Below, piece after piece: positions 25,359 through 32,967 of a stretch of DNA of 64,000 nt. Source of the stretch: Paenibacillus sp. FSL K6-0276 (GTDB taxonomy: Bacteria; Bacillota; Bacilli; Paenibacillales; Paenibacillaceae); the NCBI RefSeq assembly GCF_037977235.1, contig NZ_CP150276.1, positions 5,332,001 through 5,396,000 of the forward strand. Reading direction: 5' to 3'. Position numbers and translations under genes: made by a program. The notes under the pieces were generated by a model. It was not told the DNA's origin, did not search any database, and was given only the letters and a program-made list of their open reading frames with translations. Within the stretch, counting starts at the first letter, position 1; each line of letters opens with the position of its first letter.

Positions 25359-25886
25359 TTAACGCCCGATTCCAAACCCTTTTGCTGCTGCGGCGGCAAT
25401 TTGTTCAGCCATAACCATAACTCTATGTAGTGGAGTAGTCTGCAGCGTCCGATAGGGCTTTGGACCATTGATATCTACAATCGCCGCCAAGCTATAATGC
25501 CCCACTGCGGGAAGGCATACCCCCACCGATTGTGCTGGCTGAAGCGGCTCATTCGAAACGAAGTAATATCCAAGAGCTACTGGAGGTCCTAGGCAAGCAT
25601 CCACAGCAATAATGATATGCTCAGATGGAATCTCAGTGACTCTGGCCACCAAATTATCTGCATCGCAAGGAGATGGCAACGTACCGATCACGTGCGGAAA
25701 GCCATATTCCAGAAGTTTGCTGCCTGTTAATGGACCGAGAGCATCACCTGTAGAACGATCCGTTCCGATACACAGAAACGTCACTTTCTCAGCTGAATGC
25801 AGCGCAGCAATTTCCATAAAAAAAGACACCAATCCTACATCGTCCATTTTGCTTCGTTTTCCGCTTCCCTGTTCTCTAATTGCCAA
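25359..25886 (-). CDS. yyaC: Spore protease YyaC
   Basis: 175-residue member of the YyaC/GPR-related germination-protease-like family found in endospore formers. The core LCIGTDRSTGDALGPLTGSKL, then IIIAVDACLG and VGHYSLAAIVDINGP match the family and its conserved Asp residues. I favour TTG 25886 as the start because GGGGAGG lies seven bases upstream. The longer frame from ATG 25922 has a poor site, although it would give a length nearer to B. subtilis YyaC (205 aa). Its presence supports a sporulating host. Confidence 0.88.
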   Translation of the reverse strand: MAIREQGSGKRSKMDDVGLVSFFMEIAALHSAEKVTFLCIGTDRSTGDALGPLTGSKLLEYGFPHVIGTLPSPCDADNLVARVTEIPSEHIIIAVDACLGPPVALGYYFVSNEPLQPAQSVGVCLPAVGHYSLAAIVDINGPKPYRTLQTTPLHRVMVMAEQIAAAAAKGFGIGR

Positions 25887-26030
25887 TACCTTTCCTCCCC
25901 TCGATGATATTTTTGATTTCATGCCTTTAATTTAACATGATTTCTGTGGGCCCGACAAAAAAATGGTGATCAAGCTCACAAACATGGTAAAATACATGGA
26001 TCAGTATACAGAGAGGATGTTAATAACCCT

Positions 26031-26255
26031 ATGGATTTAACACAACCTAGTCAGGAAAATGTTGAATATATGATCGAGGCCATCAAGAACAAACTGAAGA
26101 TGGCAAGTGCTGCTGCGATGCAAGCCTCAGCTTTTTCAGTAGACAAATATGAAGATATCTTCGATGTCTATGAGGTAGCCATGGGCAGCGATAGACTCAG
26201 TATTTCTCAGGTGGAAGCGCTCGTCTCCGAACTCGGCCGTCTACGTCAGAAATAA
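26031..26255 (+). CDS. yfkK: DUF1128 (UPF0435) protein, YfkK-like
   Basis: 74-residue helical protein nearly collinear with B. subtilis YfkK: it begins MDLTQPSQENVEYMIEAIKN and ends ALVSELGRLRQK. The function of the family is unknown. It is a single-gene unit between divergent yyaC and a terminator shared with the convergent asparaginase gene. Confidence 0.9.
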   Translation: MDLTQPSQENVEYMIEAIKNKLKMASAAAMQASAFSVDKYEDIFDVYEVAMGSDRLSISQVEALVSELGRLRQK

Positions 26256-26301
26256 TTGTTCTGCGCGTACAAGTAGAGATATTAGGATAATTTATCTATT
26301 T

Positions 26302-26361
26302 AAAAAAGAGCCCCTCGCTACGTATCCAGAGGATGGATACGTAAGTCGAGAGGCTCTTTTA
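26302..26361. terminator. Bidirectional terminator between yfkK and the asparaginase gene
   Basis: AAAAAAGAGCC pairs with GGCTCTTTT; a second nested stem ACGTATCC/GGATACGT fills the loop. A and T runs on both sides allow use in both directions. Confidence 0.9.
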
Positions 26362-26369
26362 TGATGTTC

Positions 26370-27374
26370 TTACTTCATGAAATGAAGCTGAAATTCTGTA
26401 TCCGCATGGCCTACCCGTGTACCACCGTCATTGTAGATCACACCTGAAAATGCATGATGCAGCTTTTCCAAAGTATTTTTCTGACTGTATCCAATCTGAT
26501 TTAGAATCCCCTGTACAATAAGTCCCCACTCTTCTTCTGATCCATCCAGAATCTTGAAGGCAATACCCAGTCGCTCGCGGCGCAAACCGAAGCAATATAC
26601 ACCCTTAAATCCACCCTTAGCAATAATATTATCATCTTCCAAAAGAATTGAATCGAGTCGTCCATGACCAGAAACCATCTCCGGATGAGCATTCATTGCC
26701 GCAGTGATCGTAGTGACCGCTTTACGAGTTGCCTCGTCAGCAATTAAATCAGGATTGGCTAATTTCAAATACGCAGTCGCCAAGGCTGTCAAAGGCATGG
26801 CAAATACCGGCAGACCACATCCGTCCGTACCTAGGCCAATACTGTCTGGTGCTACACCAGCCATATAAGCAATGGTATCTATAATCTCACGCTGAACCGT
26901 TTGCTCGGGCTGTGAGTATTCTTCAAGTGGCATTCCTTTGAGCTTACTATACGATAATATCCCCATGTGCTTGCCCGCACAGTTATGATAGAACTTTCTT
27001 TTGCCCGCACCGCGAATGGCATTCTCTCTACTCGTATAATCCAGTGGGTAGCTAGTGGCACATATCATTTGTTGCTCATCGATGCCAATCTTTGAGGATA
27101 TACTCTCTAGCGCGGCAACATGATAGCTCTCTCCTCGGTGCGAAGCAGTCATTAAGGCAATCTCAGCGGGTGTAAATCCATAATGCTCCACGATTCCTCC
27201 ACGTATGCCTGGTATAGCCTGTAGTGGTTTGGCCGCAGAACGAGTAAAGGATACAAACTCAGGATCACCTGCATATCCCTTTACGTTCCCGTTTTCTCCT
27301 ACGATAGCAATATGTCCACTATGGACACATTCCAGTAAATCCGACCGATACTCTCGTACTAATACTGTTTCCAT
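26370..27374 (-). CDS. Asparaginase of the thermolabile (Rhizobium-type) family
   Basis: 334-residue predicted L-asparaginase II-type amidohydrolase that would release ammonia from asparagine. Conserved blocks: FTRSAAKPLQAIPGI, TASHRGESYHV, HNCAGKHMGIL with the catalytic-region Cys, LGTDGCGLPVFAMPL, and GVYCFGLRRERLGIAFKILDG. This family is unrelated to the AnsA/AnsB fold. The start at 27374 follows AGAGGAGAG; the frame upstream to 27413 lacks a site. Monocistronic. Confidence 0.88.
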   Translation of the reverse strand: METVLVREYRSDLLECVHSGHIAIVGENGNVKGYAGDPEFVSFTRSAAKPLQAIPGIRGGIVEHYGFTPAEIALMTASHRGESYHVAALESISSKIGIDEQQMICATSYPLDYTSRENAIRGAGKRKFYHNCAGKHMGILSYSKLKGMPLEEYSQPEQTVQREIIDTIAYMAGVAPDSIGLGTDGCGLPVFAMPLTALATAYLKLANPDLIADEATRKAVTTITAAMNAHPEMVSGHGRLDSILLEDDNIIAKGGFKGVYCFGLRRERLGIAFKILDGSEEEWGLIVQGILNQIGYSQKNTLEKLHHAFSGVIYNDGGTRVGHADTEFQLHFMK

Positions 27375-27564
27375 GATATCTCTCCTCTTTTCTCTAGATG
27401 CTCTATAACTCACAAGGATTTATTAGTATTCTACATTTAATGAATGCTAGAAAATAACCCCGTGCTCCGGGGATTTTTTGTACGCCACATACTCCCTTAA
27501 GTGTTAGTTCCATGAGGAATTTTACTCCTATTTTCATCATTCTTCAATCATGAAGCTTTCAAAC

Positions 27565-27664
27565 AAGCATAAACACCTGCGGCGTCCTTAAAGGACAGAG
27601 CGCGTTTGTGCGAGAAATATCAGAATATTAGTAGACGTGTGAAACTTATACTTTCTGATATTTT
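27565..27664 (+). repeat. Double-hairpin element, copy R5 (type 1)
   Basis: Type 1 copy in which both arms of the second stem changed together: AAATATCAGAA (27615-27625) and TTCTGATATTT (27653-27663), against AAATATAAGAA and TTCTTATATTT elsewhere. It lies in the 0.9-kb gene-poor gap between the asparaginase and glycosidase genes. Confidence 0.85.
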
Positions 27665-27667
27665 AAT

Positions 27668-27720
27668 AAAAACCACTTCCTCCTCAGATTCTTGCTCTTC
27701 TGAAAAGGAAGTAGTTTTTA
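27668..27720. terminator. Terminator-like hairpin next to the sugar permease remnant
   Basis: AAAACCACTTCCT pairs with AGGAAGTAGTTTT, flanked by A and T runs. On the minus strand it is the terminator expected for the degraded permease gene at 27761. Confidence 0.8.
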
Positions 27721-27760
27721 TGGAATTCAGCACTGGTTTACAATGAGTGCACTATCTGTT

Positions 27761-27850
27761 TTAACCTTTGCTTGCACCCGCGGTCAGACCGTCCACCAGG
27801 AAACACTGAAGAAAAATGAACAGCAACGTGACCGGAAGTGCAACCAGCAT
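27761..27850 (-). pseudogene. C-terminal remnant of a sugar ABC transporter permease (MalG type)
   Basis: Only 29 residues remain: MLVALPVTLLFIFLQ then FLVDGLTAGASKG. This is the characteristic end of carbohydrate ABC permeases of the MalG family. The rest of the gene is absent; upstream bases to 27900 show no related frame. It sits beside a GH13 glycosidase gene, so a maltodextrin uptake cluster was probably lost here. Confidence 0.75.
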
Positions 27851-27913
27851 TTGCTCATCTCCCCTTTATTCATGAGTGATCAGACCTAACACGCATAGAA
27901 AAAAGAAGCATAC

Positions 27914-27962
27914 AAAAAAGGTACAACCTCATTTGCACAAAGTGCCGAGGTTGTACCTTTTC
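27914..27962. terminator. Hairpin with A/T runs in the intergenic gap
   Basis: AAAAAAGGTACAACCTC pairs with GAGGTTGTACCTTTT. No intact gene lies directly on either side. It is probably the terminator of a lost gene. From 27963 to 28230 I see nothing further. Confidence 0.8.
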
Positions 27963-28231
27963 AGGTAACAGTGCCTTTATTTTGTATGCGTATTACGAAA
28001 AATCAAGTTCGTTCGCCCTCATTCTATAATGCCCATAATTTGGATTACAATCAGAATATGGACCCAAACGGGACGAATTAATAATGTTTTTCTTGATCAT
28101 CCTTATATTTTCTCTTTATTTCAATTGCAAACTAAATATTCCATATCGAAAATTCACGCGAAATAATCTCTTGCTTTGATCTTGAGGGGTATGGTAAGAT
28201 TCAGACAAAATTTAAAGGCAATGAAACCGCC

Positions 28232-28273
28232 AAGGGTTCAACCTCCGAAAATCATGAGGTTGGCCCTTTTTTG
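28232..28273 (+). terminator. Hairpin-T-run upstream of the glycosidase gene
   Basis: AAGGGTTCAACCTC pairs with GAGGTTGGCCCTT and is followed by TTTTTTGCG on the plus strand, ending 34 bases before the glycosidase start. It is either a terminator of upstream transcription or an attenuator in the leader. No known riboswitch fold was recognised ahead of it. Confidence 0.7.
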
Positions 28274-28306
28274 CGTTTACATGCCACGAAGGGATGGAAA
28301 TTGAAT

Positions 28307-30067
28307 ATGATTCAACAGGAAACCGTTTATCACCGAATGGGACAGAATTGGTCATATGCCTACGATGAGTCTACACTACACATTCGCATCAGAACTAAAC
28401 GGGACAATGTATCACGGATCGAACTTTTCTGTGGAGATAAATACGGGTGGGACAAAACTCATGAAGTCCTTCCAATGCAGCACCTGGCTTCTGACAGCTT
28501 ATTCGATTATTGGCAGGCCGCGGTCCGTCCTGTTTATCGCAGACTCGCTTATTACTTTGGACTTTATGATGGAGATGAGGTCCTTTATTATTTGGAAAAA
28601 GGCTTCTTCTCAGAGCCTCCAGTCATAATATATGAGGGCCTATTCGACTTTCCTTTCTTGAACCGTGAAGATGTACACTCCCCTCCAGCATGGGTGAAGG
28701 ATGCAGTATTTTATCAAATTTTCCCGGAGCGTTTCGCAAATGGTGATCCTACCAATGATCCGGCAGATGTGCTGGAATGGGGCGGCACGCCGAGTCCCCG
28801 GAATTTCTTCGGAGGCGACTTGCAGGGTGTACTAGATCATTTGGATTATCTCTGTGAATTGGGCATCACTGCCATATATTTCAATCCTCTATTCGAGGCA
28901 ACCACCAATCATAAATACGACACAAAGGATTATCTCTTGGTGGATCCTCATTTGGGAACCAACGCATTGCTAAAAGAACTTGTGGATTCCTGTCATTCCA
29001 AAGGCATCCGCGTCATTCTTGACGGTGTCTTTAATCATTGCGGCCATACCTTCCCGCCATTTGTTGATCTGCTCGCCAATGGGCAATCTTCTCGTTATGC
29101 TGACTGGTTTCATGTACGTGAGTGGCCACCACAGGTTATCGACAGAATTCCCACCTATGACACGTTTGCATTTGAGCCTATCATGCCAAAATTCAACACT
29201 GAGAATCCTGAAGTCAAAGAATATCTGCTGAATGTTGGTCGCTATTGGATTGAGGAGATTGGTATAGACGGCTGGCGGCTTGATGTCGCGAATGAAGTCT
29301 CTCATACGTTCTGGCGACAATTCCGTGATACGATCAAAAGCATTAATCCAGAAGCCTATCTCGTAGGAGAAATCATGCATGATCCCTTGCCGTGGCTACT
29401 TGGCGATCAATTTGACGCCGTTATGAATTACCCGCTAACCAATATTCAGATTAATTTCTTCGCTCACGGACAAATCAATGCTGCACAATTTTCTCTATCG
29501 ATTGCTACTATGTTAGCGAATTACCCGCAGCAAATTACAGAGGCTACCTTCAATCTATTAGACAGCCATGATACAACTCGTTTCCTAACCCTTTGCGGTG
29601 GTGATATTCGAAGATTAAAGCTAGCCGTTTTGTTCCAAATGACCTTTCAGGGAGCACCATGTATTTACTATGGCGATGAAATCGGTATGGAAGGTAGCTA
29701 TGACCCAGATAACCGAAAATGTATGGAGTGGGACATCCAGAAACAGAACAGGGAACTGTTCGAATACTATCGCTGGATGATCGGTCTTCGTAAGTCGCAT
29801 ACTGCATTCCGTAGTAGCGGGTTTAAATCGCTGGAGATCCCGGACCACCCAAGGCTGCTTGTATATGAACGGTGGGACGAACACAACCGCTTCTTAATCG
29901 TGCTCAACAATGAAGAGGTATTAGTCGGCGCCAACATTCCTGTGCCCGGGACGGACGCTATATGGCTAAACCTAGAGACGCAGAAGCGAACAGAAACCTT
30001 CACATCATTACTACATCTGAATCTGCCCGAATTCGGCTATGCGGTATTCCAAGCTGTTAATAATTAG
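28307..30067 (+). CDS. GH13 alpha-glycosidase, neopullulanase/cyclomaltodextrinase type
   Basis: 586-residue cytoplasmic enzyme expected to hydrolyse cyclodextrins, pullulan or maltodextrins. The N-terminal ~120 residues form a CBM34-like domain. The barrel follows with the four GH13 regions: DGVFNHCG, GWRLDVANEV (nucleophile Asp), VGEIMHD (acid/base Glu) and LLDSHDTTR (stabilising Asp). The motif DAVFYQIFPERFANGDPTND is typical of subfamily 20. There is no signal peptide. I chose ATG 28307, since AAGGGATGG lies upstream. The neighbouring remnant of a sugar permease suggests an eroded maltodextrin locus. Confidence 0.92.
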   Translation: MIQQETVYHRMGQNWSYAYDESTLHIRIRTKRDNVSRIELFCGDKYGWDKTHEVLPMQHLASDSLFDYWQAAVRPVYRRLAYYFGLYDGDEVLYYLEKGFFSEPPVIIYEGLFDFPFLNREDVHSPPAWVKDAVFYQIFPERFANGDPTNDPADVLEWGGTPSPRNFFGGDLQGVLDHLDYLCELGITAIYFNPLFEATTNHKYDTKDYLLVDPHLGTNALLKELVDSCHSKGIRVILDGVFNHCGHTFPPFVDLLANGQSSRYADWFHVREWPPQVIDRIPTYDTFAFEPIMPKFNTENPEVKEYLLNVGRYWIEEIGIDGWRLDVANEVSHTFWRQFRDTIKSINPEAYLVGEIMHDPLPWLLGDQFDAVMNYPLTNIQINFFAHGQINAAQFSLSIATMLANYPQQITEATFNLLDSHDTTRFLTLCGGDIRRLKLAVLFQMTFQGAPCIYYGDEIGMEGSYDPDNRKCMEWDIQKQNRELFEYYRWMIGLRKSHTAFRSSGFKSLEIPDHPRLLVYERWDEHNRFLIVLNNEEVLVGANIPVPGTDAIWLNLETQKRTETFTSLLHLNLPEFGYAVFQAVNN

Positions 30068-30173
30068 TCCATAACAAGAGTCTCTCGCAATCTACGCCTT
30101 GCTCATCAATTGTTTCAGCCTATACGCCAAAGTTTAAATACGAAGTAAGATAACTTATAAGGAGTGATTGGTG

Positions 30174-30695
30174 ATGAGTAACGTAGAACATAAAGTAGAG
30201 CATGAAGTAGAGCATGAAGTAGAAAACGGAAGCAACTTTTTCAAAGGCATCTTTATTGGTAGCTTAATAGGTGCTGCTGCAGCCCTGTTATTTGCACCAA
30301 AGCCTGGTCGTGAAATGCGCAGTGATCTGTCCGATAAACTTACGCTTGCTACTGACAAAACCAAAGAAGTTGCTGGCGTCGTAACCGACAAAACCAAAGC
30401 CATTGCCACAACGGTAGGTGAAAAAGCAACCGATCTGGCTAGTACGGTTTCAGTTAAAGCCTCTGATATCTATACTACTGTCAGTGACAGCAAGCAGCAA
30501 ATTGCCGCTACTCTTCAAGACGTAGGCAGAAAAATTGGTGACACTGTAAGTGAAGCCTCAAATAATGTCGCCTCTGATGTTAAAGACGCTTCTAAAGATG
30601 TGGCTGACGAAGCCAAAGCATCCTCTAAAGAAGTCGCCGATGAGGCTAAAGATGCGAAAGAGGATGTGAAATCCTCCTATAAATCCAGTTACTAA
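30174..30695 (+). CDS. YtxH-domain protein
   Basis: 173 residues: a charged start with the short repeat KVEHEVEHEVE, one glycine-rich membrane segment (GIFIGSLIGAAAALLFAPKPG, ~residues 24-44), then a long low-complexity amphipathic helix of DKTKEVA/KDVADEAK repeats. The YtxH family is linked to general stress in Bacillus, and the tail resembles LEA- or apolipoprotein-like desiccation proteins. AAGGAG lies nine bases before the ATG. It is followed by a strong terminator and the DUF5665 gene. A stress role fits the nearby SigB block but no SigB promoter was evident. Confidence 0.85.
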   Translation: MSNVEHKVEHEVEHEVENGSNFFKGIFIGSLIGAAAALLFAPKPGREMRSDLSDKLTLATDKTKEVAGVVTDKTKAIATTVGEKATDLASTVSVKASDIYTTVSDSKQQIAATLQDVGRKIGDTVSEASNNVASDVKDASKDVADEAKASSKEVADEAKDAKEDVKSSYKSSY

Positions 30696-30728
30696 TCTGC
30701 GGCATAATACAGCTATCATTTCATCCGA

Positions 30729-30766
30729 CAACAGCCAGCTGTTCACACAGCTGGCTGTTGTTTAGT
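30729..30766 (+). terminator. Terminator of the YtxH-domain gene
   Basis: CAACAGCCAGCTGT pairs perfectly with ACAGCTGGCTGTTG across a 4-base loop, followed by TTTAGTT. Confidence 0.88.
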
Positions 30767-30846
30767 TATATCCTTTATAACGTTTCAGCGGATTCAACTG
30801 ATACTTAATGAATGCCCGTTCGGGCTACAGAAAGCAGGGATGTTGC

Positions 30847-31179
30847 ATGGGAGAATCAAACAGCCAAACAAAAGCATTTGAAATTGATGAACATCCTTTC
30901 GAGCTACGACATGAAGTAAAACGCTTAAACAATCGCCTCGATAAGATTGCTGAATCACTGGAAAAATCAGAATTCAAAGACATTCTCGATAATTACTCAG
31001 ATCCGAAAAAAAGAATTATCACAAACTTGATGGCCGGTATATCCCGAGGTCTCGGACTGTCTCTTGGAACGTTCGTAGTCCTTGGTGTACTAGGCTACAT
31101 TCTTAGTCTGTTTCTTGATGTTCCCGTGATCGGAGAGTACCTTGGCGAAATCAAAAAATACATCGATGCTAATAGCTAA
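30847..31179 (+). CDS. DUF5665-type membrane protein, 110 aa
   Basis: A coiled N-terminal half (ELRHEVKRLNNRLDKIAESL) is followed by KKRIITNLMAGISRGLGLSLG and one or two membrane helices (FVVLGVLGYILSLFL). The pattern fits the uncharacterised DUF5665 family. ATG 30847 is preferred to the frame start at 30808 because the family begins with the acidic segment. It is convergent with sigB, with a terminator between them. Confidence 0.75.
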   Translation: MGESNSQTKAFEIDEHPFELRHEVKRLNNRLDKIAESLEKSEFKDILDNYSDPKKRIITNLMAGISRGLGLSLGTFVVLGVLGYILSLFLDVPVIGEYLGEIKKYIDANS

Positions 31180-31194
31180 CTGTAGAACACAAAT

Positions 31195-31240
31195 AAAGGA
31201 CATGCAATTCTCCAAGCAGCGGAGAGAGGCATGTCCTTAT
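31195..31240. terminator. Hairpin between the DUF5665 gene and sigB
   Basis: AAAGGACATGC pairs with GCATGTCCTT; on the minus strand TTTATTT follows. It is placed to end both convergent units. Confidence 0.7.
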
Positions 31241-31292
31241 CGTCGACTAAACGAAATCAAATCCAAGTAATGTATACTACTTATAAAGGAGC

Positions 31293-32063
31293 TCAATAGG
31301 ATGAGTTGGCCATAATCTGCTTTAACTTCTCAGTGGCCCGCTTCTGTATCCGTGAAACGCTCATCTGTGAAACCCCCAGCTTCTGGGCGATTGCCCGCTG
31401 GGATTGACCATCTTGGAAGGCTAACAGCAACACTTGCTGCTCTTGCTCCTTCAATTGCCCTAGTGCTTGCTGCAGATCCATTTGTTTCTCTACAGTCTCG
31501 TAGTCGTTCGCGTCAGAGCTGATAAGCTCTCCTAGCGTAGCTCCGGTCTCCTCTTGGGAAAGCGGCGAATCTAGAGATACGTAATGGTAACATTCTCTGC
31601 CTGCCAGCACTTCTACAGTTTCTTCAACAGACAGTTCAAGATAATGAGCAATCTCATCCACCGCAGGAGAACGTTCCAGCTTAACTGTTAATTCATCAAT
31701 AGCGTGTTGAACAAGCGCTCCCTTTTCTTTAATCCGTCTAGGAACCTGTATGTACCAAGATTTATCACGCAGATAATTTTTCATATGTCCAATCATGCTT
31801 TTCATCGCATAGGGCTCAAAAGGGATTCCGAGACTGATATCATATTGCTGCAGTAACCGGATGAGCGCCATTTGCCCGACCTGATATAAATCCTCATACA
31901 AGTCGGGGCGATTACGGGAAATTTTCCCAGCAGCCATTTTTACCATAGGCTCATATTTCTGTATCAGCAACGTCGCCTGATCGTTATCCTTGGTCTGCTG
32001 ATACTCCCAAATTTGGGTGACTGCTTCATTCATGGACTCGGGGGGAGTCACCTTTTCACTCAT
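31293..32063 (-). CDS. sigB: General-stress sigma factor SigB
   Basis: 256-residue sigma-70-family factor of the SigB/SigF/SigG group. Region 2 reads DLYQVGQMALIRLLQQYD and FEPYAMKSMIGHMKNYLRD, region 3 VPRRIKEKGALVQHAIDEL, and region 4 the HTH QRAIAQKLGVSQMSVSRIQK. Its ATG overlaps the rsbW stop (ATGA). Gene order rsbV-rsbW-sigB is that of Bacillales general-stress operons rather than of the sporulation spoIIA operon, which supports SigB over SigF. It would direct stress genes once RsbW releases it. Confidence 0.88.
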   Translation of the reverse strand: MSEKVTPPESMNEAVTQIWEYQQTKDNDQATLLIQKYEPMVKMAAGKISRNRPDLYEDLYQVGQMALIRLLQQYDISLGIPFEPYAMKSMIGHMKNYLRDKSWYIQVPRRIKEKGALVQHAIDELTVKLERSPAVDEIAHYLELSVEETVEVLAGRECYHYVSLDSPLSQEETGATLGELISSDANDYETVEKQMDLQQALGQLKEQEQQVLLLAFQDGQSQRAIAQKLGVSQMSVSRIQKRATEKLKQIMANSSY

Positions 32064-32512
32064 ACTTTCTCCTCGCTAAAATTAAGGTGCTTCTTCAAAG
32101 TTACCACCGTCCCTTTTCCGGCTTCACATACGACACTAACGTCATCCATCAACGCTTGCATTAAGTAGAACCCTAACCCGCCAACCTGAACGTCACTTAA
32201 CTCCTTATCATGCAGTGTCATACGTTCATTAGACTTGTCCAAGCCGTCAAAGCTCTCCCCCTCGTCTTTGACTGTAATGGATAAGGAGCTTTCTTCTACC
32301 TCAAAAATAACATCTACTACTCCGTCTTTTTGACCATAAGCATATAATACTGAATTGTTACACGCCTCTGATACTGCCACTTTCATGTCTTCTATATCCT
32401 CATAGGTGAAACCCATTTTCGAGGCAATGCCGTATAAATTCAACCTAACAATATCCACATACTCTGCGCTAGCAGGCAACTGAAGAATTACTTTTTGCAC
32501 ATCATCACTCAT
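32060..32512 (-). CDS. rsbW: Anti-sigma-B factor and serine kinase RsbW
   Basis: 150-residue GHKL-fold protein that binds SigB and phosphorylates RsbV. The N-box EACNNSVLYAY (~residues 50-60), G1 VKDEGESFD and G2 GGLGFYLMQ define the ATP site. It is 18 bases downstream of rsbV and overlaps sigB, the usual coupling for partner-switching modules. Confidence 0.92.
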   Translation of the reverse strand: MSDDVQKVILQLPASAEYVDIVRLNLYGIASKMGFTYEDIEDMKVAVSEACNNSVLYAYGQKDGVVDVIFEVEESSLSITVKDEGESFDGLDKSNERMTLHDKELSDVQVGGLGFYLMQALMDDVSVVCEAGKGTVVTLKKHLNFSEEKV

Positions 32513-32530
32513 TCTTTGTTCTATCCTTTC

Positions 32531-32869
32531 CTAGTGGGAATTCTCTTGGGAGGCAAAAAACTTGGAAATACCAGTCATGTCAAACAGCTTCTGAATTTGT
32601 GGAGGAACATCCTCAACCATAAACTTAACGTCCATTCCTTGTCTTGATTTCAGGATCGAAAGTAGAATACCAATCCCTGTGCTATCGATGTATTTTAATT
32701 CTTTTAGATTAATAACTAGATCTAGTTTTGTATCTCCCACAAGCGGCTCCATCACCAGGCGGAAATCGGAAGCAACTGACAAATCAAGTTCACCGCTCAG
32801 GAAAACTGTACATATATTTCCTTTGGTTTCTGTCTTAGCATGGAACTTATTACTTTTATGCGTATTCAT
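32531..32869 (-). CDS. rsbV: Anti-anti-sigma factor RsbV
   Basis: 112-residue STAS protein. When dephosphorylated it captures RsbW and frees SigB. The phosphorylation site lies in YIDSTGIGILLSIL (Ser ~62). The start at 32869 follows AGGAG; the frame from 32890 begins upstream of that site. About 50 bases upstream the minus strand reads GGGTAT (32925-32920), the -10 of SigB promoters, but no GTTT-type -35 lies at the right distance, so autoregulation is only a possibility. Confidence 0.9.
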   Translation of the reverse strand: MNTHKSNKFHAKTETKGNICTVFLSGELDLSVASDFRLVMEPLVGDTKLDLVINLKELKYIDSTGIGILLSILKSRQGMDVKFMVEDVPPQIQKLFDMTGISKFFASQENSH

Positions 32870-32967
32870 TAGACGATCTCTCCTGAACAAATATTTTCTA
32901 TTTTAATAACCTTGATGACATACCCTTGAATCAAACAACGTAAAAAAACGGATTGGTAAATACTAGA

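Noticed and set aside
32920..32950. SigB promoter in front of rsbV
   Set aside because: GGGTAT is present on the minus strand, but no GTTT-like -35 lies 13-15 bases upstream, so it was mentioned only in the rsbV entry.
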